Of a stretch of DNA of 64,000 bases, positions 56,791 through 64,000 are shown piece by piece. This stretch comes from JAXMHQ01 sp046346665 (lineage in GTDB: Bacteria; Verrucomicrobiota; Verrucomicrobiia; Limisphaerales; JAXMHQ01): assembly GCA_046346665.1 (NCBI GenBank), contig JAXMHQ010000023.1, positions 1 to 64,000 on the forward strand. The letters are read 5' to 3'. The position numbers and the translations under genes are program-made. The notes beneath the pieces were generated by a model that was not told the DNA's origin, did no database searches, and was given only the letters and a program-made list of their open reading frames with translations. Positions within the stretch are counted from its first letter, which is position 1, and each line of letters begins with the position of its first letter.

Positions 56791-58365
56791 ATGAATCGAT
56801 TGGCTTGTCTGATCGTGGCGCTGGTGGTTCTGGCGCCCGTCCGGGGGAGGGCGTGGATGGAATCCGCCGACGTGACGCTGGATTACATCGCGAAGAAGGC
56901 GGAGCAGCGGGCGCGCAAACCATTTCATTCGCCGCGGGCGGACCTGCCGGCGATTCTGCGGGCGGACAAGCTGGACTACGACAAGTACCGGGAAATTGAG
57001 TTCCGGCACGAGAAAGCGTTGTGGGCTGCGGACGATCTTCCATTTCGCGTCGAATTTTTTCATCCCGGCTACCTTTACGAGGAACCGGTTCACATTTATG
57101 AATTCACGGTCAGCGCCGTCCAGCCGATCCGGTTCGTCCAGGATTTCTTCAATTATCGCAGCCTGAAATTTCAAAAGCAAATCCCGCAGGACACGGGCTA
57201 CGCGGGATTCCGGCTGTTGAACCAGTTGAACGAGCAGGACAAGTGGGATGAACTGGGGGCGTTCCTCGGCGCGAGCTATTTCCGGCTCCTGGGCAAGGGT
57301 CAGCGTTACGGCCAGTCCGCCCGCGGCCTGTCCATCGACTGCGGCGAACCGGATCGGCCGGAGGAATTCCCCATCTTCACCGACTGGTGGCTCGGCAAAC
57401 CGTCGCGCGACGAGGATCGACTGAAACTTTTCGCCATCCTGGACAGCCCGAGCTGCACGGGTGCCTACAAGTTCACGATCAAACCCGGCGAAACCACGGT
57501 GGCCAGCATCGAGGCCATCGTTTACTTCCGCGAACCCGAAAAAGTCCCGGCCGGCGCGACGGAACGCAAGCCCATCGCCACCATCGGTCGCGCGCCGCTC
57601 ACCAGCATGTTCTGGTTCGGCAAAAGCTGCGAACGCAAGTTCGACGATTACCGCCCCGAGGTGCATGACAGCGACGGGTTGCTGATGCAAATGGAGAACG
57701 GCGAAATCGTCTGGCGCCCGCTGAACAACACCACGCGCATGCGCCACCAGCGCTACCAGGCCAAGGATATCCGCGGATTCGGACTGCTGCAGCGCGACCG
57801 CAGTTTCGCGACCTACCAGGACCTGTTCAACCTCTACCAGACCGTCCCCAGCGTCTGGGTCGAGCCCCACGGCCAATGGGGCGAAGGCGAGGTCAACCTC
57901 GTCGAACTCAGCACGCATTACGAGGGCCTCGACAACATCGTCGCGTTCTGGGACGCGAAGGTGAAACCCAAGCCGATGGAACCCTACCAGTTCGGTTACA
58001 CGCTCTATTTCACGAGCCGCGAATCCGACATCCCGCTCTCGCAGGTGAAGGACAAGGCGATTGCCACGCGCCTGGGGGCCGACCCGAGGGATTCGCAGCA
58101 GCGGCAGTTCGTGATCGATTTCGCGGGCCCGAAGTCGGGCGCGTTGACGCCGGCCACCCCGCCCCAAGCCATCGCGAGCTGCAGCACCAACGCCAGCATC
58201 GTCAATCCCCAGGTGTTCCACAATCCGTTCGACAACAGTTGGCGCGTCATCTTCGGCCTGCAGCCCGCCCCCGGCAACACCTCCGATGTCGACATCCGCT
58301 GCACGCTGCAAAAAGGAGAGGAGGTTCTCACCGAAACATGGACCTATCTTTGGAGTCCGCCCTGA
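56791..58365 (+). CDS. opgG: Periplasmic glucan biosynthesis protein G (OpgG/MdoG)
   Basis: This periplasmic protein is needed to form osmoregulated periplasmic glucans (branched beta-1,2/1,6 glucose oligomers). The 524 residues (ATG at 56791) have a signal peptide (CLIVALVVLAPVRGRA). Family blocks are EQRARKPFHSP, the QDTGYAGFRLLNQLN segment, FLGASYFRLLGKGQRYGQSARGL, RAPLTSMFWFGKSCE, RGFGLLQRDRSFATYQD and PSVWVEPHGQWGEGEVNLVE, all matching OpgG. It overlaps the next gene by 28 bp, so production of the three proteins is coupled. Confidence 0.93.
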   Translation: MNRLACLIVALVVLAPVRGRAWMESADVTLDYIAKKAEQRARKPFHSPRADLPAILRADKLDYDKYREIEFRHEKALWAADDLPFRVEFFHPGYLYEEPVHIYEFTVSAVQPIRFVQDFFNYRSLKFQKQIPQDTGYAGFRLLNQLNEQDKWDELGAFLGASYFRLLGKGQRYGQSARGLSIDCGEPDRPEEFPIFTDWWLGKPSRDEDRLKLFAILDSPSCTGAYKFTIKPGETTVASIEAIVYFREPEKVPAGATERKPIATIGRAPLTSMFWFGKSCERKFDDYRPEVHDSDGLLMQMENGEIVWRPLNNTTRMRHQRYQAKDIRGFGLLQRDRSFATYQDLFNLYQTVPSVWVEPHGQWGEGEVNLVELSTHYEGLDNIVAFWDAKVKPKPMEPYQFGYTLYFTSRESDIPLSQVKDKAIATRLGADPRDSQQRQFVIDFAGPKSGALTPATPPQAIASCSTNASIVNPQVFHNPFDNSWRVIFGLQPAPGNTSDVDIRCTLQKGEEVLTETWTYLWSPP

Positions 58366-58955
58366 GCGGTGCCGAGGCGGGCCTCGAACAACCGGGACGC
58401 ATCGTCGGCCGGCCCCTGGAGGAATGGAACGCCGCCTACGCCAAGGTGGAAAGTTACTTCCACGCCCTGCGCATTCGCAACAAGGTGCTGCTCGGACGCC
58501 TGGTCATCCATGTGCTCAAACGCGCCATGCGCCGCGCCCCCCAGGAACCCAAACGCTCCGTCACCGAACTCGCCGCCGAGGAAATGGACCAGGTCGTCAC
58601 CGAATGGTTCGCCCAGGTGCTCCAGGAATCCCCCGCCGGCACCGATCACATGCTCTCCACCCGCGGCCGCCTCGCCCTGCTCATCGCCGACATGCCCGGC
58701 AAATGGCAGGACCAGTTCCTCCGCCCCGGCCCGTGGCCCGAGGAATTCGTCAAGGCCATGCGCGACGCCTACCTGCGCGCCGGCCCCGATTTTCAGCTCG
58801 CGAAAATGGCGCCGCGCCCGCTCGACCTCGGCCCCATCACCACGCTCACCAATTTCAGCCGGCTGCCTTACACTAAAATGGTGTTCGCCTGGATCCTGTT
58901 CGCCCTGCTCCTGGTCGCCATCTTCGTCGTGACGCACTACACCTTTGGACGCTGA
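58338..58955 (+). CDS. Small protein between opgG and opgH with C-terminal membrane helix
   Basis: Not recognised as a family. The 205 residues (ATG at 58338) are mainly helical: WNAAYAKVESYFHALRIRNKVLL, then ELAAEEMDQVVTEWFAQVLQES, and WPEEFVKAMRDAYLRAGPDFQLAKMAPRPLD, with a transmembrane helix at the end (MVFAWILFALLLVAIFVVTHY). It lies between opgG (28-bp overlap) and opgH (1 bp between stop and start). E. coli OpgH carries a long N-terminal cytoplasmic region before its first helix, and this protein may be its detached equivalent; the OpgH here has a short N-terminus. That relationship is inference. Confidence 0.75.
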   Translation: MDLSLESALSGAEAGLEQPGRIVGRPLEEWNAAYAKVESYFHALRIRNKVLLGRLVIHVLKRAMRRAPQEPKRSVTELAAEEMDQVVTEWFAQVLQESPAGTDHMLSTRGRLALLIADMPGKWQDQFLRPGPWPEEFVKAMRDAYLRAGPDFQLAKMAPRPLDLGPITTLTNFSRLPYTKMVFAWILFALLLVAIFVVTHYTFGR

Positions 58956-58956
58956 A

Positions 58957-61137
58957 ATGGCCCCCGCACCCGCTCCATCCCCCACGGGCGCACCCCCGGC
59001 CCCCGCACCCGCCGTGGCCGTCTACCCGGCGCCCCCCGCCCGGCGCGGCGTCGTCCTGTTCGTCTTTTTCACCACCGCCGTCCTCTTCACCGGGCTCGTC
59101 TCCCTCCTCTTCGCCGACCTGCTCTGGCGCAGCGGATGGACCAACCACAGCACCGTCCTCCTCGTCCTGTTCATCACCCTCTTCCTCCTCATCGCCATCG
59201 GCTGCATGCACGGCGTGTGCGGATTCGTCGTGCGCGCCTTCGGCGACCCCGGCCAGATCACCCGCCTCGGCGATTACCGCACCCGGTCCATCGACGGCGT
59301 CAGCACCGCCATCGTCTTCCCCATCTACAACGAGGACGTCGCCCGCGTCTTCGAAGGTCTCCGCGCCACCTACCTGTCCCTCGAACGCACCGGCCAGCTC
59401 GAACGGTTCGACCTGTTCATCCTCAGCGATTCCCGCGACCCGGACAAATGGATCGAGGAGGAACGCCGCTGGTGCGAACTGGTCCGCGAACTGGACGCCC
59501 TCGGCCGCATCTATTACCGCCGCCGCATCTCGAACGAAGGCAAGAAAAGCGGCAACGTCCGCGATTTCCTCAGCACCTGGGGCCGCCGCTACCGCTACTT
59601 CATGGTGTGCGACGCCGACAGCATCATGCGCGGCGAAACCGTCGTCGACCTGGTCAAGCTCATGGAGCTGCATTCCCACGTCGGCCTCATCCAAACGGTC
59701 CCCGCCCTCGTGAACGCCGAATCCCTGTTCGGCCGGATCCAGCAGTTCGCCAACCGACTCTACGCCCCGATCTTCATCGCCGGACTCAATTACTGGGCCC
59801 AGGGCTTCGGCAATTACTGGGGACACAACGCCCTCATCCGCACGGACGCTTTCATGCAGTATTGCGACCTGCCCAGCCTCCCCGGACGCAAACCGTTCGG
59901 CGGCCAGATCCTCAGCCACGACTTCGTCGAGGCCGCCCTCCTGCTCAAGGAAAACTGGCAGGTCTGGTTCGCCTACGACCTCGAGGGCAGCTACGAGGAA
60001 ACCCCGCAGGGCATCATCGAGAACGCGCGGCGCGACCGCCGCTGGTGCCAGGGCAACCTGCAGCACGGCATGGTGCTCTTCGCCCGCGGCTTCCGCGGCA
60101 TCAGCCGCATCCACCTCCTCCTCGGCATCTTCGGCTACCTCGCCAGCCCGCTCTGGCTCCTGTTCCTCGTCGAATTCAACATCGCCCTCTGGGATTTCAA
60201 ACGCAGCGGTTTGTCCGTGCTCCCACCCGTCCGCCAGTTCACCCCGTTCCTCAATCTCAGCGGCACCCAGCACGCCTTCCTCATTTTCTGCATCTGCATG
60301 GCCGCCCTTTTCCTGCCCAAAGTACTCGCCATCATCGACCTCGCCCTCGACCCCGTCCGCTGCCGCGCGTTCGGCGGATTTCGCCGCGCCACGCTCAGCG
60401 CTCTGGCCGAGACGGTTTTCTCAAGCCTGCACGCGCCGCTCCAGATGCTCTGGCATTCCCAGTGCGTCGCTTCCATCCTCCTCGGCAGAGGCGTCAATTG
60501 GGGTCCGCAAAAACGCACCGCCGACGGCATCGCCTGGTCCGAAGCCATCCGCCATCACTGGGCCAATACCCTCATCGGCCTGCTCTGGGGCGCCGCCATC
60601 TGGCAAATCGATCACCAGGCGTTCTGGTGGTTCGTCCCCGTCCTCGCCGGCATGGTCCTGTCCGTCCCCCTCAGCGTCTTCACCAGCCGCAGCCGCCTCG
60701 GCGCGCGCGCCCGCGCCCACGGATTTTTCCTTACACCCGAGGAAACCTCGCCGCCCTCCGAACTCGACACGCTCCGCGTCCGCATGGCCCTGCTCGAAAG
60801 ATCCAGCGGCGGTGCTCCCACCCCGAACGACCACAGCATCGCCGAGGTCATCCTCGACCCCTACGTCAATGCCATCCACGTCTCTCTCCTCCGCGAAAAA
60901 CGACTCAACCCCGAATACAGCGAAGCCCTCGCCCAGCTCGGCGTCGGCCAACCCGCCGTGCGCGACCTGGGCGAAACTCTCCTCGCCAAGGGACCCGAAG
61001 GATTGAACGATTCCGACAAAATCCTCCTGCTCTCCGACGCCGAAGTCATGTCCTGGCTCCATCGCCAGGCCTGGATCCGCCCCGCCGAAGGAATGGCCTC
61101 CTGGTGGCAATCCGCCATCCGGCAGTATGCCCGGTAA
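58957..61137 (+). CDS. opgH: Glucans biosynthesis glucosyltransferase H (OpgH/MdoH)
   Basis: This inner-membrane GT2 glucosyltransferase makes the linear beta-1,2 backbone of periplasmic glucans from UDP-glucose. The 726 residues (ATG at 58957) have a proline-rich N-terminus, two helices, then the catalytic domain with TAIVFPIYNEDVARVFEGL, SDSRDPDKW, the DAD motif (Asp219-Ala-Asp221 in MVCDADSIMRG), LIQTVPALVNAESLFGRIQQF and the (Q/R)xxRW motif RRDRRWCQGNLQHG (about 359-366). At least five more helices follow, then a soluble C-terminal tail. It is shorter at the N-terminus than E. coli OpgH; see the upstream small protein. Confidence 0.95.
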   Translation: MAPAPAPSPTGAPPAPAPAVAVYPAPPARRGVVLFVFFTTAVLFTGLVSLLFADLLWRSGWTNHSTVLLVLFITLFLLIAIGCMHGVCGFVVRAFGDPGQITRLGDYRTRSIDGVSTAIVFPIYNEDVARVFEGLRATYLSLERTGQLERFDLFILSDSRDPDKWIEEERRWCELVRELDALGRIYYRRRISNEGKKSGNVRDFLSTWGRRYRYFMVCDADSIMRGETVVDLVKLMELHSHVGLIQTVPALVNAESLFGRIQQFANRLYAPIFIAGLNYWAQGFGNYWGHNALIRTDAFMQYCDLPSLPGRKPFGGQILSHDFVEAALLLKENWQVWFAYDLEGSYEETPQGIIENARRDRRWCQGNLQHGMVLFARGFRGISRIHLLLGIFGYLASPLWLLFLVEFNIALWDFKRSGLSVLPPVRQFTPFLNLSGTQHAFLIFCICMAALFLPKVLAIIDLALDPVRCRAFGGFRRATLSALAETVFSSLHAPLQMLWHSQCVASILLGRGVNWGPQKRTADGIAWSEAIRHHWANTLIGLLWGAAIWQIDHQAFWWFVPVLAGMVLSVPLSVFTSRSRLGARARAHGFFLTPEETSPPSELDTLRVRMALLERSSGGAPTPNDHSIAEVILDPYVNAIHVSLLREKRLNPEYSEALAQLGVGQPAVRDLGETLLAKGPEGLNDSDKILLLSDAEVMSWLHRQAWIRPAEGMASWWQSAIRQYAR

Positions 61138-61185
61138 ACCCGCGACCAATCCTGCTCGTCCTCGTCCTCGTCCTCGAAAATCCGA

Positions 61186-61276
61186 GTTAAAAAGTTAAAA
61201 CGTCAAAAGGTTAAAAGGTGAAGCGACCACAATGTCCGCAACGCCTTAACTGTTTTAACTTTTTAACGCTTTAACT
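61186..61276. repeat. GTTAAAAN octad hairpin
   Basis: The left arm from 61186 has GTTAAAAA, GTTAAAAC, GTCAAAAG, GTTAAAAG. The right arm from 61245 has CTTAACTG, TTTTAACT, TTTTAACG, CTTTAACT. The two arms pair as regular AT-rich segments. It lies between opgH and prmC, and is preceded by a small hexamer tract (CTCGTC units, 61155-61177). It could double as an opgH terminator and prmC promoter region. Confidence 0.85.
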
Positions 61277-61294
61277 TCCGTCCATCGTGTCCCC

Positions 61295-62152
61295 GTGACG
61301 GTTCTTGATGGCATTCAGAAAAGTGCGGATTTCCTGGGATCGAAGGGCGTGGATTCCCCGCGGCTGCAGGCGGAGCTGCTGCTGGCGCATGTGCTCCAAC
61401 TGCCCCGGATGCAGTTGTACCTGAAGTTCGACCGCCCGCTGAGCGAAGACGAAACCAACCGCCTCCGCGAACTGGTCCGGCGCCGCGGCCGGCGCGAGCC
61501 GCTCCAACACCTCGTCGGCTCCGCCTGCTTCTGCGGCTGGAACCTCGAGGTCAATCCCCACGTCCTCATCCCCCGCCCCGAAACCGAGTTGCTCGCCGAA
61601 TCCGCATGGACGTTCCTCGAGTCCCGCGGCGATCAGCCTGTCGCCGTCCTCGACTTCGGCACCGGGAGCGGCTGCCTCGCCATCGCCATCGCCGCCCGCC
61701 TCCCCGCCGCCCGCGTCACCGCGCTCGACATTTCAACCGAAGCAATCGAAGTCGCCCGCCGCAACGCGCGCGCCCACCAGCTCGAGACGCGCATCGAATT
61801 TTTCCACGGCGACGGATGGGCCGCCCTGACCGACGGCGCACAATTCGATCTGATCGTGTCGAACCCGCCCTACATTCCATCCGAGGAAATCCCCTCGCTC
61901 CAGCCCGAGGTCCGCGATTTCGACCCGCGGCTGGCGCTGGACGGCGGGACGGACGGATTGGATTTCTATCGATTGCTCGCGACGGGCGCAGGGGCGCGCC
62001 TGAAATCCGGCGGCAAAATCATGCTCGAGTTCGGCGACGGCCAGTCGGCTTCCATCCGCTCCCTGTTCGAAAACCAGAAGTGGATTGTGGAGGCCGTCCG
62101 GGACGACTACACTCAGCGCCCAAGAATCCTGATCGCGCATCCCGGCGCCTGA
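61295..62152 (+). CDS. prmC: Peptide chain release factor N5-glutamine methyltransferase PrmC (HemK)
   Basis: PrmC methylates the glutamine of the GGQ motif in release factors RF1/RF2. The 285 residues start at a GTG (61295). The N-terminal helical domain is followed by VLIPRPETELLAE (92-104), the SAM site DFGTGSGCLAIAIA (about 120-133) and the catalytic NPPYIPSEE motif (190-198), with ALDGGTDGLDFYR after it. Length and order fit the family. It is followed by murA after 25 bp, probably one transcript. Confidence 0.94.
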   Translation: MTVLDGIQKSADFLGSKGVDSPRLQAELLLAHVLQLPRMQLYLKFDRPLSEDETNRLRELVRRRGRREPLQHLVGSACFCGWNLEVNPHVLIPRPETELLAESAWTFLESRGDQPVAVLDFGTGSGCLAIAIAARLPAARVTALDISTEAIEVARRNARAHQLETRIEFFHGDGWAALTDGAQFDLIVSNPPYIPSEEIPSLQPEVRDFDPRLALDGGTDGLDFYRLLATGAGARLKSGGKIMLEFGDGQSASIRSLFENQKWIVEAVRDDYTQRPRILIAHPGA

Positions 62153-62177
62153 CGCCCAATCCGCGACGGTTAAACAC

Positions 62178-63440
62178 ATGGACAGTTTGTTGATCAAAGG
62201 CGGCGTGCCGCTCAGCGGCGAAGTGCAGATCAGCGGCGCCAAAAACGCCGTGCTGCCCATCCTCGCCGCCACCCTTCTCACCTCCGAACCCTGCGTCATC
62301 CGCCGCGTCCCCGACCTCAGCGACGTCCGGTTCATGGGTCAAATCCTCCAATCGCTCGGCGCCGAGGTGAAATTCGACGGCGACACCATCCGCGTCCGGG
62401 CGAAATCGATCAAGGGCACCGGCGATTACGAACTCGTCCGGAAAATGCGCGGGTCCATCTGCATTCTCGGCCCGCTGCTCGCCCGGCTCCGCAAGGCCGC
62501 CGTCTCCCTCCCGGGCGGCTGCGTCATCGGGGCCCGCCCGATCAATCTCCATCTGAAAGGCCTGCAGGCGCTCGGCGCGAAGGTGAAAATCGAGAACGGC
62601 TACGTCCATGCCTCCGCCCGACGGCTGGTCGGATCCGACATGTTCCTCGGCGGCCGCGCGGGATCGACCGTGCTCGGCACGGCCAACGTTCTCATGGCCG
62701 CCGTCCTCGCCGAAGGCGTCACCATCATCGAAAGCGCGGCGTGCGAACCGGAACTGATCGACCTCGCCGCCTTCCTGAATTCCATGGGCGCCCGCATCAG
62801 CGGCGCCGGCAGCCCCACCCTCACCGTCACCGGCGTGCCGTCACTCCACGGCGCCGAACATGAAGTCATCCCGGACCGCATCGAAGCCGCCACCTACGCC
62901 ATCGCCGCCGCCGCGACCAACGGCGAGGTCACGTTGAAAGGCGCCCGCGCCGATCACCTCCACGCCGTTCTCGACAAACTCGCCGACAGCGGCGTCCGCA
63001 TCGAACGCAACGGACAACTGCTGACGGTCCGGCGCGCACGGCGGCTGAAGCCGGTCGACATCACCACGCTGCCGTATTCCGGGTTTCCAACGGATGTCCA
63101 GGCGCAGATGATGGCCTTGATGGCGCTGACGCCGGGGATCAGCATCATCACCGAGCGGATTTTTGAATCGCGGTTCATGCACGTGAGCGAGCTGGCGCGG
63201 CTGGGGGCGGACATTGAAATCGAGGGCCCGAGTGCGATAGTAAAAGGCGGACGTCCACTCAGCGGGGCGCCGGTCATGGCGAGCGATCTCCGGGCTTCGG
63301 CCGCACTGGTCATCGCCGGCCTGGCCGCCCGCGGGACCACCCAGGTGAACCGCGTGTACCACCTGGACCGCGGTTACGAAAACATGGACGCCAAGCTCCG
63401 CCGGCTCGGCGCCCGCATCGAGCGCATCGAGGAATCATGA
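62178..63440 (+). CDS. murA: UDP-N-acetylglucosamine 1-carboxyvinyltransferase MurA
   Basis: MurA transfers enolpyruvate from PEP to UDP-GlcNAc, the first committed step of peptidoglycan synthesis. The 420 residues have catalytic Cys115 in the loop LPGGCVIGARPINLH, so the enzyme should be fosfomycin-sensitive (the resistant form has Asp here). Also seen: SGAKNAVLPILAATLL with the PEP-site Lys22-Asn23, GTANVLMAAVLAEG, IPDRIEAATYAIA, YSGFPTDVQAQMMAL and MASDLRASAALVIAGLAA. Normal length. The stop overlaps the next start by ATGA (63437-63440). Confidence 0.97.
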   Translation: MDSLLIKGGVPLSGEVQISGAKNAVLPILAATLLTSEPCVIRRVPDLSDVRFMGQILQSLGAEVKFDGDTIRVRAKSIKGTGDYELVRKMRGSICILGPLLARLRKAAVSLPGGCVIGARPINLHLKGLQALGAKVKIENGYVHASARRLVGSDMFLGGRAGSTVLGTANVLMAAVLAEGVTIIESAACEPELIDLAAFLNSMGARISGAGSPTLTVTGVPSLHGAEHEVIPDRIEAATYAIAAAATNGEVTLKGARADHLHAVLDKLADSGVRIERNGQLLTVRRARRLKPVDITTLPYSGFPTDVQAQMMALMALTPGISIITERIFESRFMHVSELARLGADIEIEGPSAIVKGGRPLSGAPVMASDLRASAALVIAGLAARGTTQVNRVYHLDRGYENMDAKLRRLGARIERIEES

Positions 63441-63844
63441 TCAACAAGCTCATTGGCGTGCTGGCGGTCGCCCTGCTGGTCTGGGGCGGCGTGGAATTAT
63501 CGAGGTATTACCAGCGAATTGAATACGAGCGGGTGAACGGCCCCCGCGAAAAAGCCTCCCAGGAATTCCGGCCGGACCGACTCCCGGGCATGTCCTACCT
63601 ACTCGAAGACTCCCTCGCCGCCGCCCAGGCCCAGGGCGCCAACGCCCTCCACAACTGGCTCCGAAACTTCGGACCCCAGCTCGAAGATCCCCGCAAAGCC
63701 TGGATCGAACTGGACTACTGCGTGATGCTGGCCAAGGACAACCCCGCCGAAGCCCGCCGCCTCTTCGCCGAAATCCGCGACCGCACCCCGCCGTCCTCCC
63801 CCGTCTATCCGCGCATCCAGCAGCTCGCAAAAACGTACCAATAA
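63437..63844 (+). CDS. Small exported or membrane-anchored protein, hypothetical
   Basis: The 135 residues (ATG at 63437, overlapping the murA stop) have one N-terminal hydrophobic segment (INKLIGVLAVALLVWGGVEL, about 2-21), then a soluble helical part, NGPREKASQEF, SYLLEDSLAAAQAQGANALHNWLR, IELDYCVMLAKDNPAEARRLF and PRIQQLAKTYQ. The last part looks like a TPR-like helical pair. No catalytic motif. Possibly a small scaffold in the periplasm translationally coupled to murA. No family recognised. Confidence 0.7.
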   Translation: MINKLIGVLAVALLVWGGVELSRYYQRIEYERVNGPREKASQEFRPDRLPGMSYLLEDSLAAAQAQGANALHNWLRNFGPQLEDPRKAWIELDYCVMLAKDNPAEARRLFAEIRDRTPPSSPVYPRIQQLAKTYQ

Positions 63845-63866
63845 GCCGCCGAACCTGAGTTTTGAC

Positions 63867-63893
63867 CGCGGATGACACGGATGACACGGATCA
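63867..63893 (+). repeat. Three CGGATGACA-type units downstream of the last gene
   Basis: ACCGCGGATG, ACACGGATG and ACACGGATC follow one another after the last stop codon, similar in style to the CGCGAATG units at 12230. No facing arm is in the window. The remaining 107 bp to the edge show no gene. Confidence 0.5.
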
Positions 63894-64000
63894 AAAAATC
63901 CCCTCGTCCAAACCCACAACTGCACACCAGTGGCAAAGCCGCGTGACTTAATTCGCTTTTGGATGCTTCGAAAACTTGAGCGGATGCTTTCAGTCGACGC

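Noticed and set aside
58873..60273. Long minus-strand acidic open frame opposite opgH
   Set aside because: Glu/Asp/Ala/Gly-rich shadow of the opgH coding strand; no start signal or domain.

Overview
The window is GC-rich and densely coded with short gaps, and it looks like a chromosomal segment of a free-living, polysaccharide-degrading member of the Verrucomicrobiota. The pointers are a type IV-like prepilin with an H-X9-DG C-terminal motif, several secreted glycoside hydrolases (GH106, GH92, GH127, GH2, GH29), an osmoregulated-periplasmic-glucan locus and many intergenic hairpin repeats. The phylum call is inferred from gene content; no 16S gene is present. I found no tRNA, rRNA, CRISPR array, transposase or phage gene.

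Layout. 1-6414: the end of a NitT/TauT-type ABC importer running into a urease operon (ureD, fused ureAB, ureC, ureF, ureG; no ureE). 6517-18580: housekeeping and hypothetical genes (agmatine deiminase, alanine racemase, an NlpC/P60-like hypothetical, a PurD-like ATP-grasp protein, xylulokinase, ThiH and ThiS, an MscS channel, two small membrane proteins). 18704-30291: a glycan-degradation region with GH106 and GH92, then lacI, ribokinase, GH127 and GH2 in one tight operon. A likely LacI-type operator lies inside the GH92 promoter. 30312-36187: a tightly packed seven-gene minus-strand operon of uncertain role, with a secreted membrane-anchored protein, a 61-aa six-cysteine secreted peptide, a MauE/DoxX-like redox membrane protein, an O-antigen-ligase-like protein, an anchored propeller/hydrolase, a 4-TM protein and a prepilin. 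This is the best candidate for an undescribed system. 36651-40435: a heterodimeric ABC exporter with one degenerate ATP site. 40659-45403: GH29 fucosidase, GHMP kinase and a two-domain nucleotidyltransferase, plus GDP-mannose 3,5-epimerase, with a divergent AraC regulator. 46615-55678: a surface-polysaccharide locus (acetyltransferase, two GT4, GT2, Wzx-like flippase, GT61, PQQ propeller, FkbM methyltransferase). 55709-63844: lytic transglycosylase, opgG / small protein / opgH, prmC, murA and a small membrane protein.

The second striking property is the intergenic DNA. At least ten families of short repeats occur, many built from tandem 7- or 8-nt units that recur as their own reverse complement, so that each locus can fold into a long imperfect hairpin. 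Every convergent gene pair with a real gap carries one, and several arrays begin at or overlap the stop codon. Similar heptad tracts also lie inside ureF and the agmatine deiminase gene.
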